Source: Candidatus Poribacteria bacterium
GTDB taxonomy: Bacteria > Poribacteria > WGA-4E > UBA9662
Direction of reading: 5' to 3'
NCBI GenBank assembly: GCA_030748495.1
Contig: JASMLX010000061.1
Location: forward strand, 1 to 36,125
Length of the DNA stretch: 36,125 nucleotides
The position numbers and the translations under genes were made by a program. Position 1 is the first letter of the stretch; each line of letters begins with the position of its first letter. This document shows positions 6,865 through 15,211 of this stretch, piece by piece. The notes under the pieces were generated by a model. The model saw only the letters and a program-made list of their open reading frames with translations, did no database searches and was not told the DNA's origin.

Positions 6865-8115
6865 GTGAATCTGTCGAACAAAGGGTGGGTGCAAAGACAG
6901 AAAGAAGAAAAACGCGACCAGTACTTCCAGTATGCAGCCCATCAATATCGAGCCAAGCATTATGATCTGGCAATTGAGTACTATCTAGCAGGAATAAAGC
7001 TAGATCCACATTCACTAATCGGATACTTGGATCTGGGAAAATCTTATGAAATGCTCGGTTGCTGGGCCCAAGCACTAGCGGCTCTCGACCGGGCATTAGA
7101 GCTCTCGCCTGGAAACCCAACTGCCCAGCGTCGCTACAAGCGAATAGCAGAAGAACAGCAATTTTTTCAGGAGTTTAGCCTATCATTACCTCCGCTGTTT
7201 GCTGCATCGCGTCGGATGTGCCCATCGGCGTGCTCCACACCTCCCCCCCAATTACTTTCCGTTTCAGACACAAGAGCTTCCCCTTTGGTCAAGAGTCAAA
7301 GTTTGAGCGGATACTGCCGCCAGGGTAAGGGCAAAACTAATTATTTTCAATTAGAGATTTCGCCTAAACTCTCTGTGAAGCCCAGTGAGTTAACCGATCT
7401 GGTTATATCTGCGACAACAGAAGTAGATCGCTTGTTCCAGTATTCGTCTCGACAGACAAATAAAGCACCAATTCGGATCCTAGTTTCACCTGTGGAGGGT
7501 TATGTCACCGATGCAAAACCATCAAGACTTCTGAAATCAGAAGATCCGCTGATGCCGGGTTGGGCTGCCGCAAAATATCAAGATCGTACTATTTTTATCC
7601 GGTACGATCAACAAAACCGTTTGATGAGAACCCTGTTTTTGATTTTGCTTCGTCACGAATGGGTTCATTTAATGATTGATCAATTGTCGGCGGGCAACTG
7701 TCCGAAGTGGTTAGATGAAGGATTGGCAATGGCGATCTCTCGTCCAATGATGGATTCGGAACGACAATATATAATGGAAGAAACCAGCGGTCTGATTGGT
7801 GATGCAAAGTCAGGATGCACAGCAGCTCCATTTTCTCGCTTAGATCTATTGTTTGAACACCCTTCAAATCGGCCGCGAGCAGGTTACTTGCAAGCTCGTC
7901 TGTTTGTAGAGTGGCTAGTCGAACAATTGGGCTGGGATTCAATCTTCGAGTCAATTCAACAAATGGGCGTCTTGCATTTCCCCCCGAATGACCTTATCCT
8001 CGACTATTCCCGCAAAAGTGCTAATCAGCAGATAGATAGTCTACTCACACAAATCTTAGGTGATTCACCGAACCAGCTTTACTATAACTTTCTGCAGCAG
8101 CAATACACCACCTAA
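6865..8115 (+). CDS. TPR protein with C-terminal HEXXH metallopeptidase (peptidase MA-like)
   Basis: The 416-residue product starts at a GTG preceded by a G-run. Residues about 18-95 form two TPR units (AAHQYRAKHYDLAIEYYLAG, then GYLDLGKSYEMLGCWAQALA). Residues about 185-380 form a gluzincin-like domain with HEWVH at 264-268 and the third ligand candidate E285 in WLDEGLA. This is the layout of the peptidase MA family. The central segment 115-160 is low complexity. No signal peptide is seen, so it is probably cytoplasmic unless the start is wrong. The gene follows the FHA gene by 42 bases and precedes the CvpA-like gene by 37, consistent with one operon. The substrate is unknown. Confidence 0.75.
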   Translation: MNLSNKGWVQRQKEEKRDQYFQYAAHQYRAKHYDLAIEYYLAGIKLDPHSLIGYLDLGKSYEMLGCWAQALAALDRALELSPGNPTAQRRYKRIAEEQQFFQEFSLSLPPLFAASRRMCPSACSTPPPQLLSVSDTRASPLVKSQSLSGYCRQGKGKTNYFQLEISPKLSVKPSELTDLVISATTEVDRLFQYSSRQTNKAPIRILVSPVEGYVTDAKPSRLLKSEDPLMPGWAAAKYQDRTIFIRYDQQNRLMRTLFLILLRHEWVHLMIDQLSAGNCPKWLDEGLAMAISRPMMDSERQYIMEETSGLIGDAKSGCTAAPFSRLDLLFEHPSNRPRAGYLQARLFVEWLVEQLGWDSIFESIQQMGVLHFPPNDLILDYSRKSANQQIDSLLTQILGDSPNQLYYNFLQQQYTT

Positions 8116-8152
8116 GTAGACACAGATGAGTATATCTAGATAAGAGCTGTGT

Positions 8153-8677
8153 ATGAATGCCGTTGATATTGTAATTCTTCTTTTTATTGCAGCGGGCGGT
8201 TGGCACTGCTGGCGAAGTGGATTTACACGTAGCATCTGGGGGCTCGTTGCTATCTGTGCGGGAGTTTTTGCTGCTAGTCAGTTTTGGCGAGATCTCTTCC
8301 CAATTGTGGAACGACTAATCGCCAATCCAGAGATTGCCAAATGGGTCAGTATAGTTGGGATTGCTGCAGGGGTTAGCATGGCGATAGACTGGTTGCTGGA
8401 GCGGGTTCAAGGGATTTTGGAAAAAGGGATTTTAGGCTGGATCAATGGCTTGATTGGTGCTCTATTTGGTATACTTGTCAGTGTAATTTTGATTGGCGGT
8501 ATCTGTATCATGCTAACTAAACACGGGAACGAGTCGATTCAGAGAACACTTCAGCAGTCGCAATTAGCTCCTTCGACAATGGATTTTGCTCATCAGTTCT
8601 TTGGCTTTGGAAAGGAAACACTTCAGCAGCAAGTAGACAAGATACGGCAAATCCCAAATCGAACACCAGAGCCTTAG
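8153..8677 (+). CDS. CvpA-family inner-membrane protein
   Basis: The 174-residue protein has four hydrophobic segments at about 4-20, 26-45, 60-78 and 95-121. The N-terminus MNAVDIVILLFIAAGGWHCW, followed by the R-S-G-F turn (RSGFTRSIWGL), is the pattern of CvpA/colicin V production proteins. The second half carries the usual GWINGLIGALFGI helix. A soluble tail of about 50 residues follows. CvpA homologues support envelope stress tolerance and, in enterobacteria, colicin V export; the biochemical role is not settled. It sits between the metallopeptidase and recG genes on the same strand with short gaps. Confidence 0.7.
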   Translation: MNAVDIVILLFIAAGGWHCWRSGFTRSIWGLVAICAGVFAASQFWRDLFPIVERLIANPEIAKWVSIVGIAAGVSMAIDWLLERVQGILEKGILGWINGLIGALFGILVSVILIGGICIMLTKHGNESIQRTLQQSQLAPSTMDFAHQFFGFGKETLQQQVDKIRQIPNRTPEP

Positions 8678-8762
8678 GACATTTAGATATATCTACTCCA
8701 CCAACTCCAGTCGACTTTTACTTAAAGTCAAGGATACACACGCCTGATCTTATCAGCGTAAC

Positions 8763-11327
8763 ATGGCGACGCTTCGATCAATCCTACTGACAGTTCAAAA
8801 TCTATTTGAACAGGAAATTGAACACGGTTGCAACGATAATATTGTGCCTGGTGGAACGCAATTGTCTGTACGCAACCATTTCACCAAAACAAGGCCACTG
8901 AACTTAGATTTAGAACTACGCAAACAGTTGCGTCAAATCTACGGCTGTTTTGATAACTACCCACAATCCACACCCATTGAACGAATCTGCGACATTGAAC
9001 AGGCCAAAAACTTGGTTGAGGCTATGTTGGCTGATATTCCTGCCAACTTTAGTCGGCCCGACCGAGCAGTGTCAGCTTCAGATTCAGTGGCCCAACCCGG
9101 CGAAGGTGTCCGCTCAAACTCCGGTTCTTGTTCTCGTCGGCCTATTCGTCAGGTTTCGATAGATCCCTCCACCCTTGATTTCTTGACAACCTCCATGGAG
9201 ACAATTGAGGGAGTTGGCCCTAGATCTGCGGCAAAATTGGAGTCTGATCTGGGAATTAGTACCGTGGGACAGTTGCTGGATTATTTCCCTCGTGCCTATC
9301 ACGATCAAGGCCAGGTGACCCTAATTGGTGATGTTGGTAGAACTGGTGATAGCCAAACTATTCAAGGTAAAGTGGCTAAACAGTCCTATATCCGACCTCG
9401 TCGATCAGGAGGGAAAGCTTTTGCCAAAATCGCCATTTACGACGGAACAGGTATCGCCCAATTGGTTGTCTTTGGCAACCAACGGATTAGCTATCTGAGG
9501 AAAGCACTATCGGTTGGCACTTATGTTGTTGTCAGTGGTAAGTTTGAGCGGAAATACAGAGAAATCCAGTCCAGTAATTTTGAGTTTGAGGTGATTACCG
9601 ACGAGGAGGCGGAACGAATTCATACCGGTCGTATAGTTCCTAAGTATAGTTTAACATCCAACCTGACACAGCGAAGCGTTCGGCAGTGGGTTAAAAATAC
9701 GCTTGACGCATATGTTGATCACTACCCTGAATTCCTACCGGAGGAGATCCGCCGCAAATACGATCTCCTGGACTGGTACCATGCCATCTCAGAGATTCAT
9801 TTTCCCTCCTCCGCTGAGATGAAAGATCTCGCGCGTCAACGACTTGCCTTCAACGAGCTTTTTCTGTTACAGGTTTGGTTAGCTTCCAATAAGAAGAAAA
9901 GCACCTCCACACCAGGCATTAGCTTTGATATAGATTCAGACGCTCCTCCACTGGTGGAACAGTTTTTGGATGAATTGCCGTTTCAGTTGACTAAGGCACA
10001 ACGCCGATCGTTTCAGAAAATTGAAGATGATATGCGTCGGCCAAAACCAATGAATCGGCTATTGCAGGGTGATGTGGGTTCGGGGAAAACGATGGTGGCA
10101 GCCTTATCTCTACTAAATGCGGTTCAATGCGGGTATCAAGGCGCACTAATGGTGCCGACTGAGGTTCTAGCCGATCAGCATGCCGTTAACCTCGGTGAAC
10201 GATTTAGCTCTTTAGGAGTTGAAGTTGGCCTGCTAAAAGGGGATTTGAGCAAAAGAGAGCGCGATCGAGTCTTGGAGCAAATTACCGATGGCACAATACA
10301 CGTGGTGGTAGGAACTCAGGCCTTGATTCAGGAGTCGGTCACCTTCGGTAACCTTGGCTTAGTTGTTATCGACGAGCAACATCGCTTTGGCGTTTTACAA
10401 CGTGCCTCTCTACGAGAGAAAGGACCACGTGAGAAAAGACTTATATGTGCCACTTCTTCTGAAGAGTCTTCCTTGCTCTGTACACCAGATGTTCTAGTGA
10501 TGACAGCTACGCCGATTCCTCGCACTCTTTCACTGACCATTTACGGAGACCTTAATGTATCAATCATTGATGAACTTCCTCCAGGAAGACAAGAAATTAA
10601 AACGGAGTGGGTGCGTGAAAAGGGGCGATTAGATCTTTATTCTCAACTCCAACAAGAAATTGAAAAAGGACAACAAGTCTACATTGTCTATCCGCTGGTC
10701 GAAGAATCGGAAAAACTGGAAGAAATCAAAGCGGCTACAGAAATGGCGAATCATTTGCAAAATGAAGTCTTTCCTAACCGGCGTGTCGGGTTACTGCATG
10801 GGCGGATGAAGTCACCGGAAAAGAGAACGGTAATGATCGATTTCAAAGCAGCTATGATCGATATTCTCGTATCGACCACCGTAATTGAGGTCGGAGTTGA
10901 TATCCCAAATGCTACTATTATGGTGATCGAAAATGCTGAGCGGTTTGGATTAGCACAACTACATCAATTGAGAGGTCGTGTAGGTCGCGGCCAACATCAA
11001 TCCTGGTGTTACTTAATCGCCAGTCCCAAGAGCGAGGACGGAGTCAGACGAATACAAGCCATGACGCGAACCAACAACGGTTTTGAGTTGGCCGAAATTG
11101 ACCTAGAAATTCGCGGGCCCGGTGAATTTTTTGGCACTCGACAATCTGGACTGCCCGAATTTAGAATTGCCGATATTATCAAGGATGCCGCTCTATTAGA
11201 GGCCGCCAAATCAGAAGCGGAAAAGATTATTACGACAGCACCTGACCTAACCCAAGCCGACCACCGGTTGGTTAAGTCACTAGTAGAGAAGAATTGGGAT
11301 TCTAAGGCTAATCTCATCCAATCTTAA
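8763..11327 (+). CDS. recG: ATP-dependent DNA helicase RecG
   Basis: RecG reverses stalled replication forks and processes branched recombination intermediates. The 854-residue protein carries a helix-hairpin-helix and wedge region from about residue 140 (IEGVGPRSAAKLESDLGI), an OB fold (KIAIYDGTGIAQLVVFG), Walker A GDVGSGKT at 436-443, DEQHRFG at 537-543, TATPIPRT at about 581, and the C-terminal helicase and TRG parts (VIEVGVDIPNA, QLRGRVGRG, GPGEFFGTRQSG). It is longer than the roughly 690-residue E. coli protein. The excess comes from an N-terminal extension of about 140 residues and an insert of about 15 residues before the TATPIPR motif. N-terminal extensions are known in other phyla. 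The identity is certain. Confidence 0.97.
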   Translation: MATLRSILLTVQNLFEQEIEHGCNDNIVPGGTQLSVRNHFTKTRPLNLDLELRKQLRQIYGCFDNYPQSTPIERICDIEQAKNLVEAMLADIPANFSRPDRAVSASDSVAQPGEGVRSNSGSCSRRPIRQVSIDPSTLDFLTTSMETIEGVGPRSAAKLESDLGISTVGQLLDYFPRAYHDQGQVTLIGDVGRTGDSQTIQGKVAKQSYIRPRRSGGKAFAKIAIYDGTGIAQLVVFGNQRISYLRKALSVGTYVVVSGKFERKYREIQSSNFEFEVITDEEAERIHTGRIVPKYSLTSNLTQRSVRQWVKNTLDAYVDHYPEFLPEEIRRKYDLLDWYHAISEIHFPSSAEMKDLARQRLAFNELFLLQVWLASNKKKSTSTPGISFDIDSDAPPLVEQFLDELPFQLTKAQRRSFQKIEDDMRRPKPMNRLLQGDVGSGKTMVAALSLLNAVQCGYQGALMVPTEVLADQHAVNLGERFSSLGVEVGLLKGDLSKRERDRVLEQITDGTIHVVVGTQALIQESVTFGNLGLVVIDEQHRFGVLQRASLREKGPREKRLICATSSEESSLLCTPDVLVMTATPIPRTLSLTIYGDLNVSIIDELPPGRQEIKTEWVREKGRLDLYSQLQQEIEKGQQVYIVYPLVEESEKLEEIKAATEMANHLQNEVFPNRRVGLLHGRMKSPEKRTVMIDFKAAMIDILVSTTVIEVGVDIPNATIMVIENAERFGLAQLHQLRGRVGRGQHQSWCYLIASPKSEDGVRRIQAMTRTNNGFELAEIDLEIRGPGEFFGTRQSGLPEFRIADIIKDAALLEAAKSEAEKIITTAPDLTQADHRLVKSLVEKNWDSKANLIQS

Positions 11328-11347
11328 ATCTCAGTTGCCTTTTATCA

Positions 11348-11376
11348 TTGACACTTCATACATATAGTGATAAAAT
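11348..11376 (+). promoter_or_regulatory. Sigma-70-type promoter of the MDR dehydrogenase gene
   Basis: TTGACA at 11348-11353 and TAAAAT at 11371-11376 are 17 bases apart. It starts 20 bases after the recG stop and points to the ATG at 11456. The TTG of the -35 box is also the first codon of the longest open frame here, so an automatic start at 11348 would be wrong. Confidence 0.65.
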
Positions 11377-11455
11377 CGGATATCAACGTAGGAAGGCGAT
11401 TGACTCAAGGGGCTTAAACCCACTCTGGCTCCGGTCGAGGGACAGTAGGAACAAG

Positions 11456-12439
11456 ATGAAAGTTGGACAGATCGTTGCACAGCACCAAATCGAGATCGTC
11501 GAAGCCCCAATCCCCGACATCTCAACCCAACCTGATGGTACGCTTCTCGTCAAACCATACCGAGGTGCTGTCTGCGGAAGCGACATTCCCTGCTTTACAC
11601 TGGAACATCCGAACTATCCGCTGGAAATAGGAAAATCCTTGCACGAGTGCATCGGCTTTGTGATTGCTAGTAAGTCAGCTACGTTCAAAGAAGGGGATGA
11701 GGTTTTATCTGTCCCCTTTGGTCAGGCGGGGTTAGCCGAATACTTTTTTTCCAACGATCAGATGACGGTTCCTTTGATCCCATTTGATCGCAAGTCAGAG
11801 ATGCTGATGTGCCAACCCCTCGGTACTGTTATCTGGGCTTGTCGCAAACTTGGCAGCCTGTTGCACCAAAATGTTGTGGTACTAGGACAAGGACCGATGG
11901 GGTTAATGTTCACTCATATGATGAGCAATCTGGGGGCAAAATCGGTGATTGCGGTAGATTTGCTGAAATACCGATTAGAAGCCAGTCAGCGGATGCGGGC
12001 TACACATATCATCAATGCTTCAACAGAAAGTCTCGTTGAACGAGTAACTGAAATTACCGAAGGAAAAATGGCTGATTTGGTGGTTGAGGTCGTGGGGCAT
12101 CAGACCGATACGATCAATCAGTGTCTGGATCTGGTTAGGAGAGACGGTACGATCCTGGCCTTTGGCGTACCGGACGAGAATGTCTATGGTAGTTTCAGGT
12201 ATGGGGACTTTTTCCGGCGAAATGTTCGCTTAATTGGATCTGTAATACCAGATGTACAAAATGATTACCCATTGGCGATGGATATGATCGCACAAGGTCG
12301 CATGAATGTGTCGCCGATCTTAACCCATCATCTGCCCTTTGAAGAGGCACAACGTGGCTTTGAACTTTTTACATTTCGCCGTGATAAGGCTATCAAAGTC
12401 ATTTTAGACTTTGACTCAGAATCAGCATCTGACTTGTAG
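11456..12439 (+). CDS. Zinc-type medium-chain dehydrogenase/reductase
   Basis: The 327-residue protein starts at an ATG preceded by AGGA at eight bases. The upstream in-frame sequence covers a promoter and looks non-coding. The catalytic zinc site appears as C40-G-S-D and H63-E64. The Rossmann fold begins at about 141 with VVLGQGPMGLMF and ends in the acidic AVDLL near 167-170, a pattern that suits NAD. The four-cysteine structural-zinc lobe, normally between about 85 and 110 in alcohol or polyol dehydrogenases, is missing; only VPFGQAGLAEYF stands there. It therefore belongs to a short MDR branch oxidising an alcohol or polyol. The substrate cannot be read from sequence. Confidence 0.8.
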   Translation: MKVGQIVAQHQIEIVEAPIPDISTQPDGTLLVKPYRGAVCGSDIPCFTLEHPNYPLEIGKSLHECIGFVIASKSATFKEGDEVLSVPFGQAGLAEYFFSNDQMTVPLIPFDRKSEMLMCQPLGTVIWACRKLGSLLHQNVVVLGQGPMGLMFTHMMSNLGAKSVIAVDLLKYRLEASQRMRATHIINASTESLVERVTEITEGKMADLVVEVVGHQTDTINQCLDLVRRDGTILAFGVPDENVYGSFRYGDFFRRNVRLIGSVIPDVQNDYPLAMDMIAQGRMNVSPILTHHLPFEEAQRGFELFTFRRDKAIKVILDFDSESASDL

Positions 12440-12471
12440 CACCACCATCTATAAAGGAAGAAATTCGGATA

Positions 12472-12825
12472 ATGTTCGCACATTTGCTCAAAGGTGTTCT
12501 CGTTTGGTTGGGCTATACACTATTCCCGCTCACTGCTTCTCTCCCCTTCTTTGGTCTCCTCTGGATATTAGGAAAAGACAAGACGCAACGCCCACAGTGG
12601 GAATGGCTAGAGGATATCGATAGTGAGGACCTGACCCGTGTAATCGGCCTAATTATCATTGTCTGGCTAGTGTCGGGTGCAGTGATTATTATCGGATCGA
12701 TATTGCGTGCGGTACTTGAAGGCGCGGGGCAGACAGCTAGCAGGGTCGCTGAGGATGCCGCGCAAGAGATACATGATCGCCGCCAAGCCCTGTTGGCCGA
12801 AGAAGAGGAACCCAATCCTTCTTAA
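12472..12825 (+). CDS. Small two-helix membrane protein of unknown function
   Basis: The 117-residue protein has two strongly hydrophobic segments at about 5-33 and 57-80. They are joined by a charged loop (GKDKTQRPQWEWLEDIDSED) and followed by a helical, acidic tail (RVAEDAAQEIHDRRQALLAE). An AAGGAAG ribosome site precedes the ATG. It lies 32 bases after the dehydrogenase gene and is probably co-transcribed with it. It converges with the proteasome operon. I do not recognise the family. Confidence 0.65.
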   Translation: MFAHLLKGVLVWLGYTLFPLTASLPFFGLLWILGKDKTQRPQWEWLEDIDSEDLTRVIGLIIIVWLVSGAVIIIGSILRAVLEGAGQTASRVAEDAAQEIHDRRQALLAEEEEPNPS

Positions 12826-12852
12826 GGAAGAGAGGCATCTGCTCATGCTTCT

Positions 12853-12874
12853 TCTGCTGACTTTAGTTAGCAGA
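12853..12874. terminator. Hairpin between convergent operons
   Basis: TCTGCTGAC and GTTAGCAGA pair over nine positions (one G-T) around the loop TTTA. The hairpin lies in the 63-base gap between the small membrane protein gene and the end of pafA, so it could stop transcription from both sides. No clear T-run is present on either strand. Confidence 0.4.
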
Positions 12875-12888
12875 CTCTCCGAGTAAGC

Positions 12889-14343
12889 TTATTGGTTCTC
12901 GTCAAAATACCCTCTCAGCCTTTTTGCCTCCATCTTTTCCAGGTGCGCTTGCACTTCAGTCTCGTAGGTACGGAAAGCATTCTTCATATCAAAGGCTTCG
13001 GAGTCGGCGAAGTGGATCTGATGCCAATCCACAATACAAGGTGCGTCGTGTTTAGCCAGATAGTTCATAATCGCAGATCTTGCTTTCGCTCTTGTATCTT
13101 GTGGGGGGGTAAGAATTGCTTGCTGCACCTGTTCGTCGTCTATAATGCGGGTGGTGTAACCTTGCTCCTCCAACTCATAAAACAGACCTGCTTCCGGATC
13201 GATATTGTGATATTCCAGATCCAGACTTTCTAACCAGGAATCGTCCCAACCGATTTTTTCCTCCTCAATAAAGGTTTCTAGGAGCCATTGCTTCGTCACC
13301 CAATCCACTTTACCAATTAGGTTCTCTGGCAAGTTCATATACGCAGGTTCTAGTTCAGTCAAAGTGAAAGCCCACTCATCTAGCACCCAGTCGGTGTCCT
13401 TATCTCGCCCGCGCAAAATTTTGTCGCAAACTCGCAGATATTCCCACTGCAGTTCGACTGCAGTGATCGTTCGACCAGAAGCCAGCGTCAGAAGCCATCG
13501 ATAGGATTGGTCTCGGGAAATATCTTTAATGGCGAAAATAGCGTCATCCAGGGTTAGATCGGGTGGGGTATGCCCCTCTTCTAGTAGATCGAGTACTAGC
13601 GAAGTGGTACCGAGTTTGAGTGCGGTGGCATGTTCAGACATGTTGGAGTCGCCAACGAGTAAGTGAAGGCGACGGTACTTAGTGTAGTCGCCCAAAGGCT
13701 CATCACGTGTATTAATAATTGCTCGGCTAAATTGAATCCACTCGTAGACCTCTGTCACGATATGATCAGCTCGCTGAGAAATTTGAAAGCCGACAAAGTC
13801 ACTTCTCTTATGGCGAATTTCACCATATTCGACCAATTCGTCGTGTCCTCCTACGCGACCTGCGCCAGAGAAGATCTGACGAGTAACAAAGAAGGGCATC
13901 AAAGTTGGAATGACCAATTTATAGAAAGGCACATCCCGTCGAAGTTGGTAATTTTCGTGACAGCCAAACGTGGATCCTGTTACATGGTCGATATTATTTT
14001 TGAGAAACGAGATTTCGCCTTTCAAATCCAGAATCTTCAGGGCATCACATACCATCTGTTCGACGGCACGGTCGTAGGCGACTAAATCAAAAAGTTGCAG
14101 ACATTCCGGTGTAGCGTACTCTAAGTGGCCCATGTCCATATACAGCCGTCCACCGTTGAACAAAAAGCCACCGTTATCGGGTGGTTCTCCCCAATCACGG
14201 TAGTGCATATCTGAGATACCGAGTGACAATTCACCAAATATGAAATCTTTGACCCGCGAGGCTGCCCCTTCAGCAGTACGAAATCGACCGGAGTTGGTTA
14301 AACAGCCAAACTCGGTTTCAAGCCCAAAAATACGCTGACTCAT
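12889..14343 (-). CDS. pafA: PafA-type ubiquitin-like protein ligase
   Basis: The 484-residue protein is a carboxylate-amine ligase of the PafA/Dop family. It would activate the C-terminal Glu of the modifier with ATP and join it to lysines of target proteins. Visible landmarks are IFGLETEFG at 5-13 (metal and ATP site), NGGRLYMD with catalytic-type Asp70, FGCHENYQLRR, INTRDEP, GDSNMSEHATALKLGT, and the C-terminal IVDWHQIHF domain. The last is closer to actinobacterial PafA than to Dop. It lacks the Dop-specific long loop with a DPLRDxRGF element. The ATG overlaps the prcA stop by four bases (ATGA), so it is the last, coupled gene of the operon. The choice PafA versus Dop is secure by comparison with the second family member at 16566-18182. 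Confidence 0.92.
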   Translation of the reverse strand: MSQRIFGLETEFGCLTNSGRFRTAEGAASRVKDFIFGELSLGISDMHYRDWGEPPDNGGFLFNGGRLYMDMGHLEYATPECLQLFDLVAYDRAVEQMVCDALKILDLKGEISFLKNNIDHVTGSTFGCHENYQLRRDVPFYKLVIPTLMPFFVTRQIFSGAGRVGGHDELVEYGEIRHKRSDFVGFQISQRADHIVTEVYEWIQFSRAIINTRDEPLGDYTKYRRLHLLVGDSNMSEHATALKLGTTSLVLDLLEEGHTPPDLTLDDAIFAIKDISRDQSYRWLLTLASGRTITAVELQWEYLRVCDKILRGRDKDTDWVLDEWAFTLTELEPAYMNLPENLIGKVDWVTKQWLLETFIEEEKIGWDDSWLESLDLEYHNIDPEAGLFYELEEQGYTTRIIDDEQVQQAILTPPQDTRAKARSAIMNYLAKHDAPCIVDWHQIHFADSEAFDMKNAFRTYETEVQAHLEKMEAKRLRGYFDENQ

Positions 14344-15167
14344 TTGTTATTCTGAGCTTTACCTGAAGCCAAAGGCATCATGTCTTCGACCTCTTCGACA
14401 GTCAAACGACGAAATTTACTTTTGCTTCGTTTCGAGATCTGCAAGATGCCAGCCTCCACATGGTTCTCCTCGAGTTCAGCTCGAACGAAACCTATTAACT
14501 CATCGGTAGAAAAATCCTCGACCTCAGATTCCTGGTCGGATTCCCCTCGATCGGGGTCTGGGGTAAAACCGTATTCGGTATCTGAACTGGTGGTTCGACC
14601 GACAGCCCAGGTTAGAAGAGCCAGTTCAAAAGCCTGTTTAAGCGTTAGTTCGTCGCCAAGCCGAATATCTGTTTGGCCCATATAGTTCTGCATCGTATGC
14701 TCGACCATGTCCGTACCACCAATAACTTCGGCTTTCTGGCTAGTTCGGGTCGCCCCGTCATAGTTAACAGCCACTAACTGATGAGGGGGTCCTAATTCAG
14801 CCATTAATATTTTGACGATCGTCGGAGCATTAAAGATTGACTCAAACGACTGTTTTACCGGTGGGCATAGTACAAAGTGCGTTAGTCGATGGAGGGTGAC
14901 ATCATCGACAGAACTTTGAAACCCTTGAACTGAAGCCGCATCGGTTACTAAAAGTCTTAACCTTTCAACGTCTGCTGTGTGACCAATAGCCGAAAGGGCA
15001 AGGTGGTTGTATACCTCATAAATCTTCTGCCCATTGCTCACTGTCAATATCAAAATACCATCGTTGTAGACGAGTCCGACAACAGGGCTCCCCGCCTGAA
15101 TCTGATCCTCAATATAGTCACGCCGGTTTTGGATCGCTTCTAAATAGCGATAGTGTTCGTCTAGCAT
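14340..15167 (-). CDS. prcA: Proteasome alpha subunit
   Basis: The 275-residue product follows the PrcA pattern: an N-terminal gate helix (EHYRYLEAIQNRRDYIEDQI), then SPVVGLVYNDGILILTVSNG, then KIYEVYNHLALSAIGHTADV. It has no catalytic threonine, as expected for alpha rings, which cap the beta rings and dock the ATPase. The C-terminal part is rich in acidic residues (PDRGESDQESEVEDFSTDE) and ends with a basic stretch and QNNK. It follows prcB by 44 bases and overlaps pafA by four. No strong ribosome site precedes the ATG, suggesting coupling to prcB translation. Alpha rather than beta identity is clear from the missing Thr1 motif. Confidence 0.9.
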   Translation of the reverse strand: MLDEHYRYLEAIQNRRDYIEDQIQAGSPVVGLVYNDGILILTVSNGQKIYEVYNHLALSAIGHTADVERLRLLVTDAASVQGFQSSVDDVTLHRLTHFVLCPPVKQSFESIFNAPTIVKILMAELGPPHQLVAVNYDGATRTSQKAEVIGGTDMVEHTMQNYMGQTDIRLGDELTLKQAFELALLTWAVGRTTSSDTEYGFTPDPDRGESDQESEVEDFSTDELIGFVRAELEENHVEAGILQISKRSKSKFRRLTVEEVEDMMPLASGKAQNNK

Positions 15168-15211
15168 AGATTATTAGAAGTTAAAAGTGATCTCTACACT
15201 TCATACTTCCG

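Noticed and set aside
7595..7954. 119-codon minus-strand frame inside the metallopeptidase gene
   Set aside because: It is antisense to the HEWVH domain and has no independent support.
13663..14085. 140-codon open frame on the plus strand inside pafA
   Set aside because: It is a shadow of the conserved ligase gene. It has no ribosome site and no family likeness.
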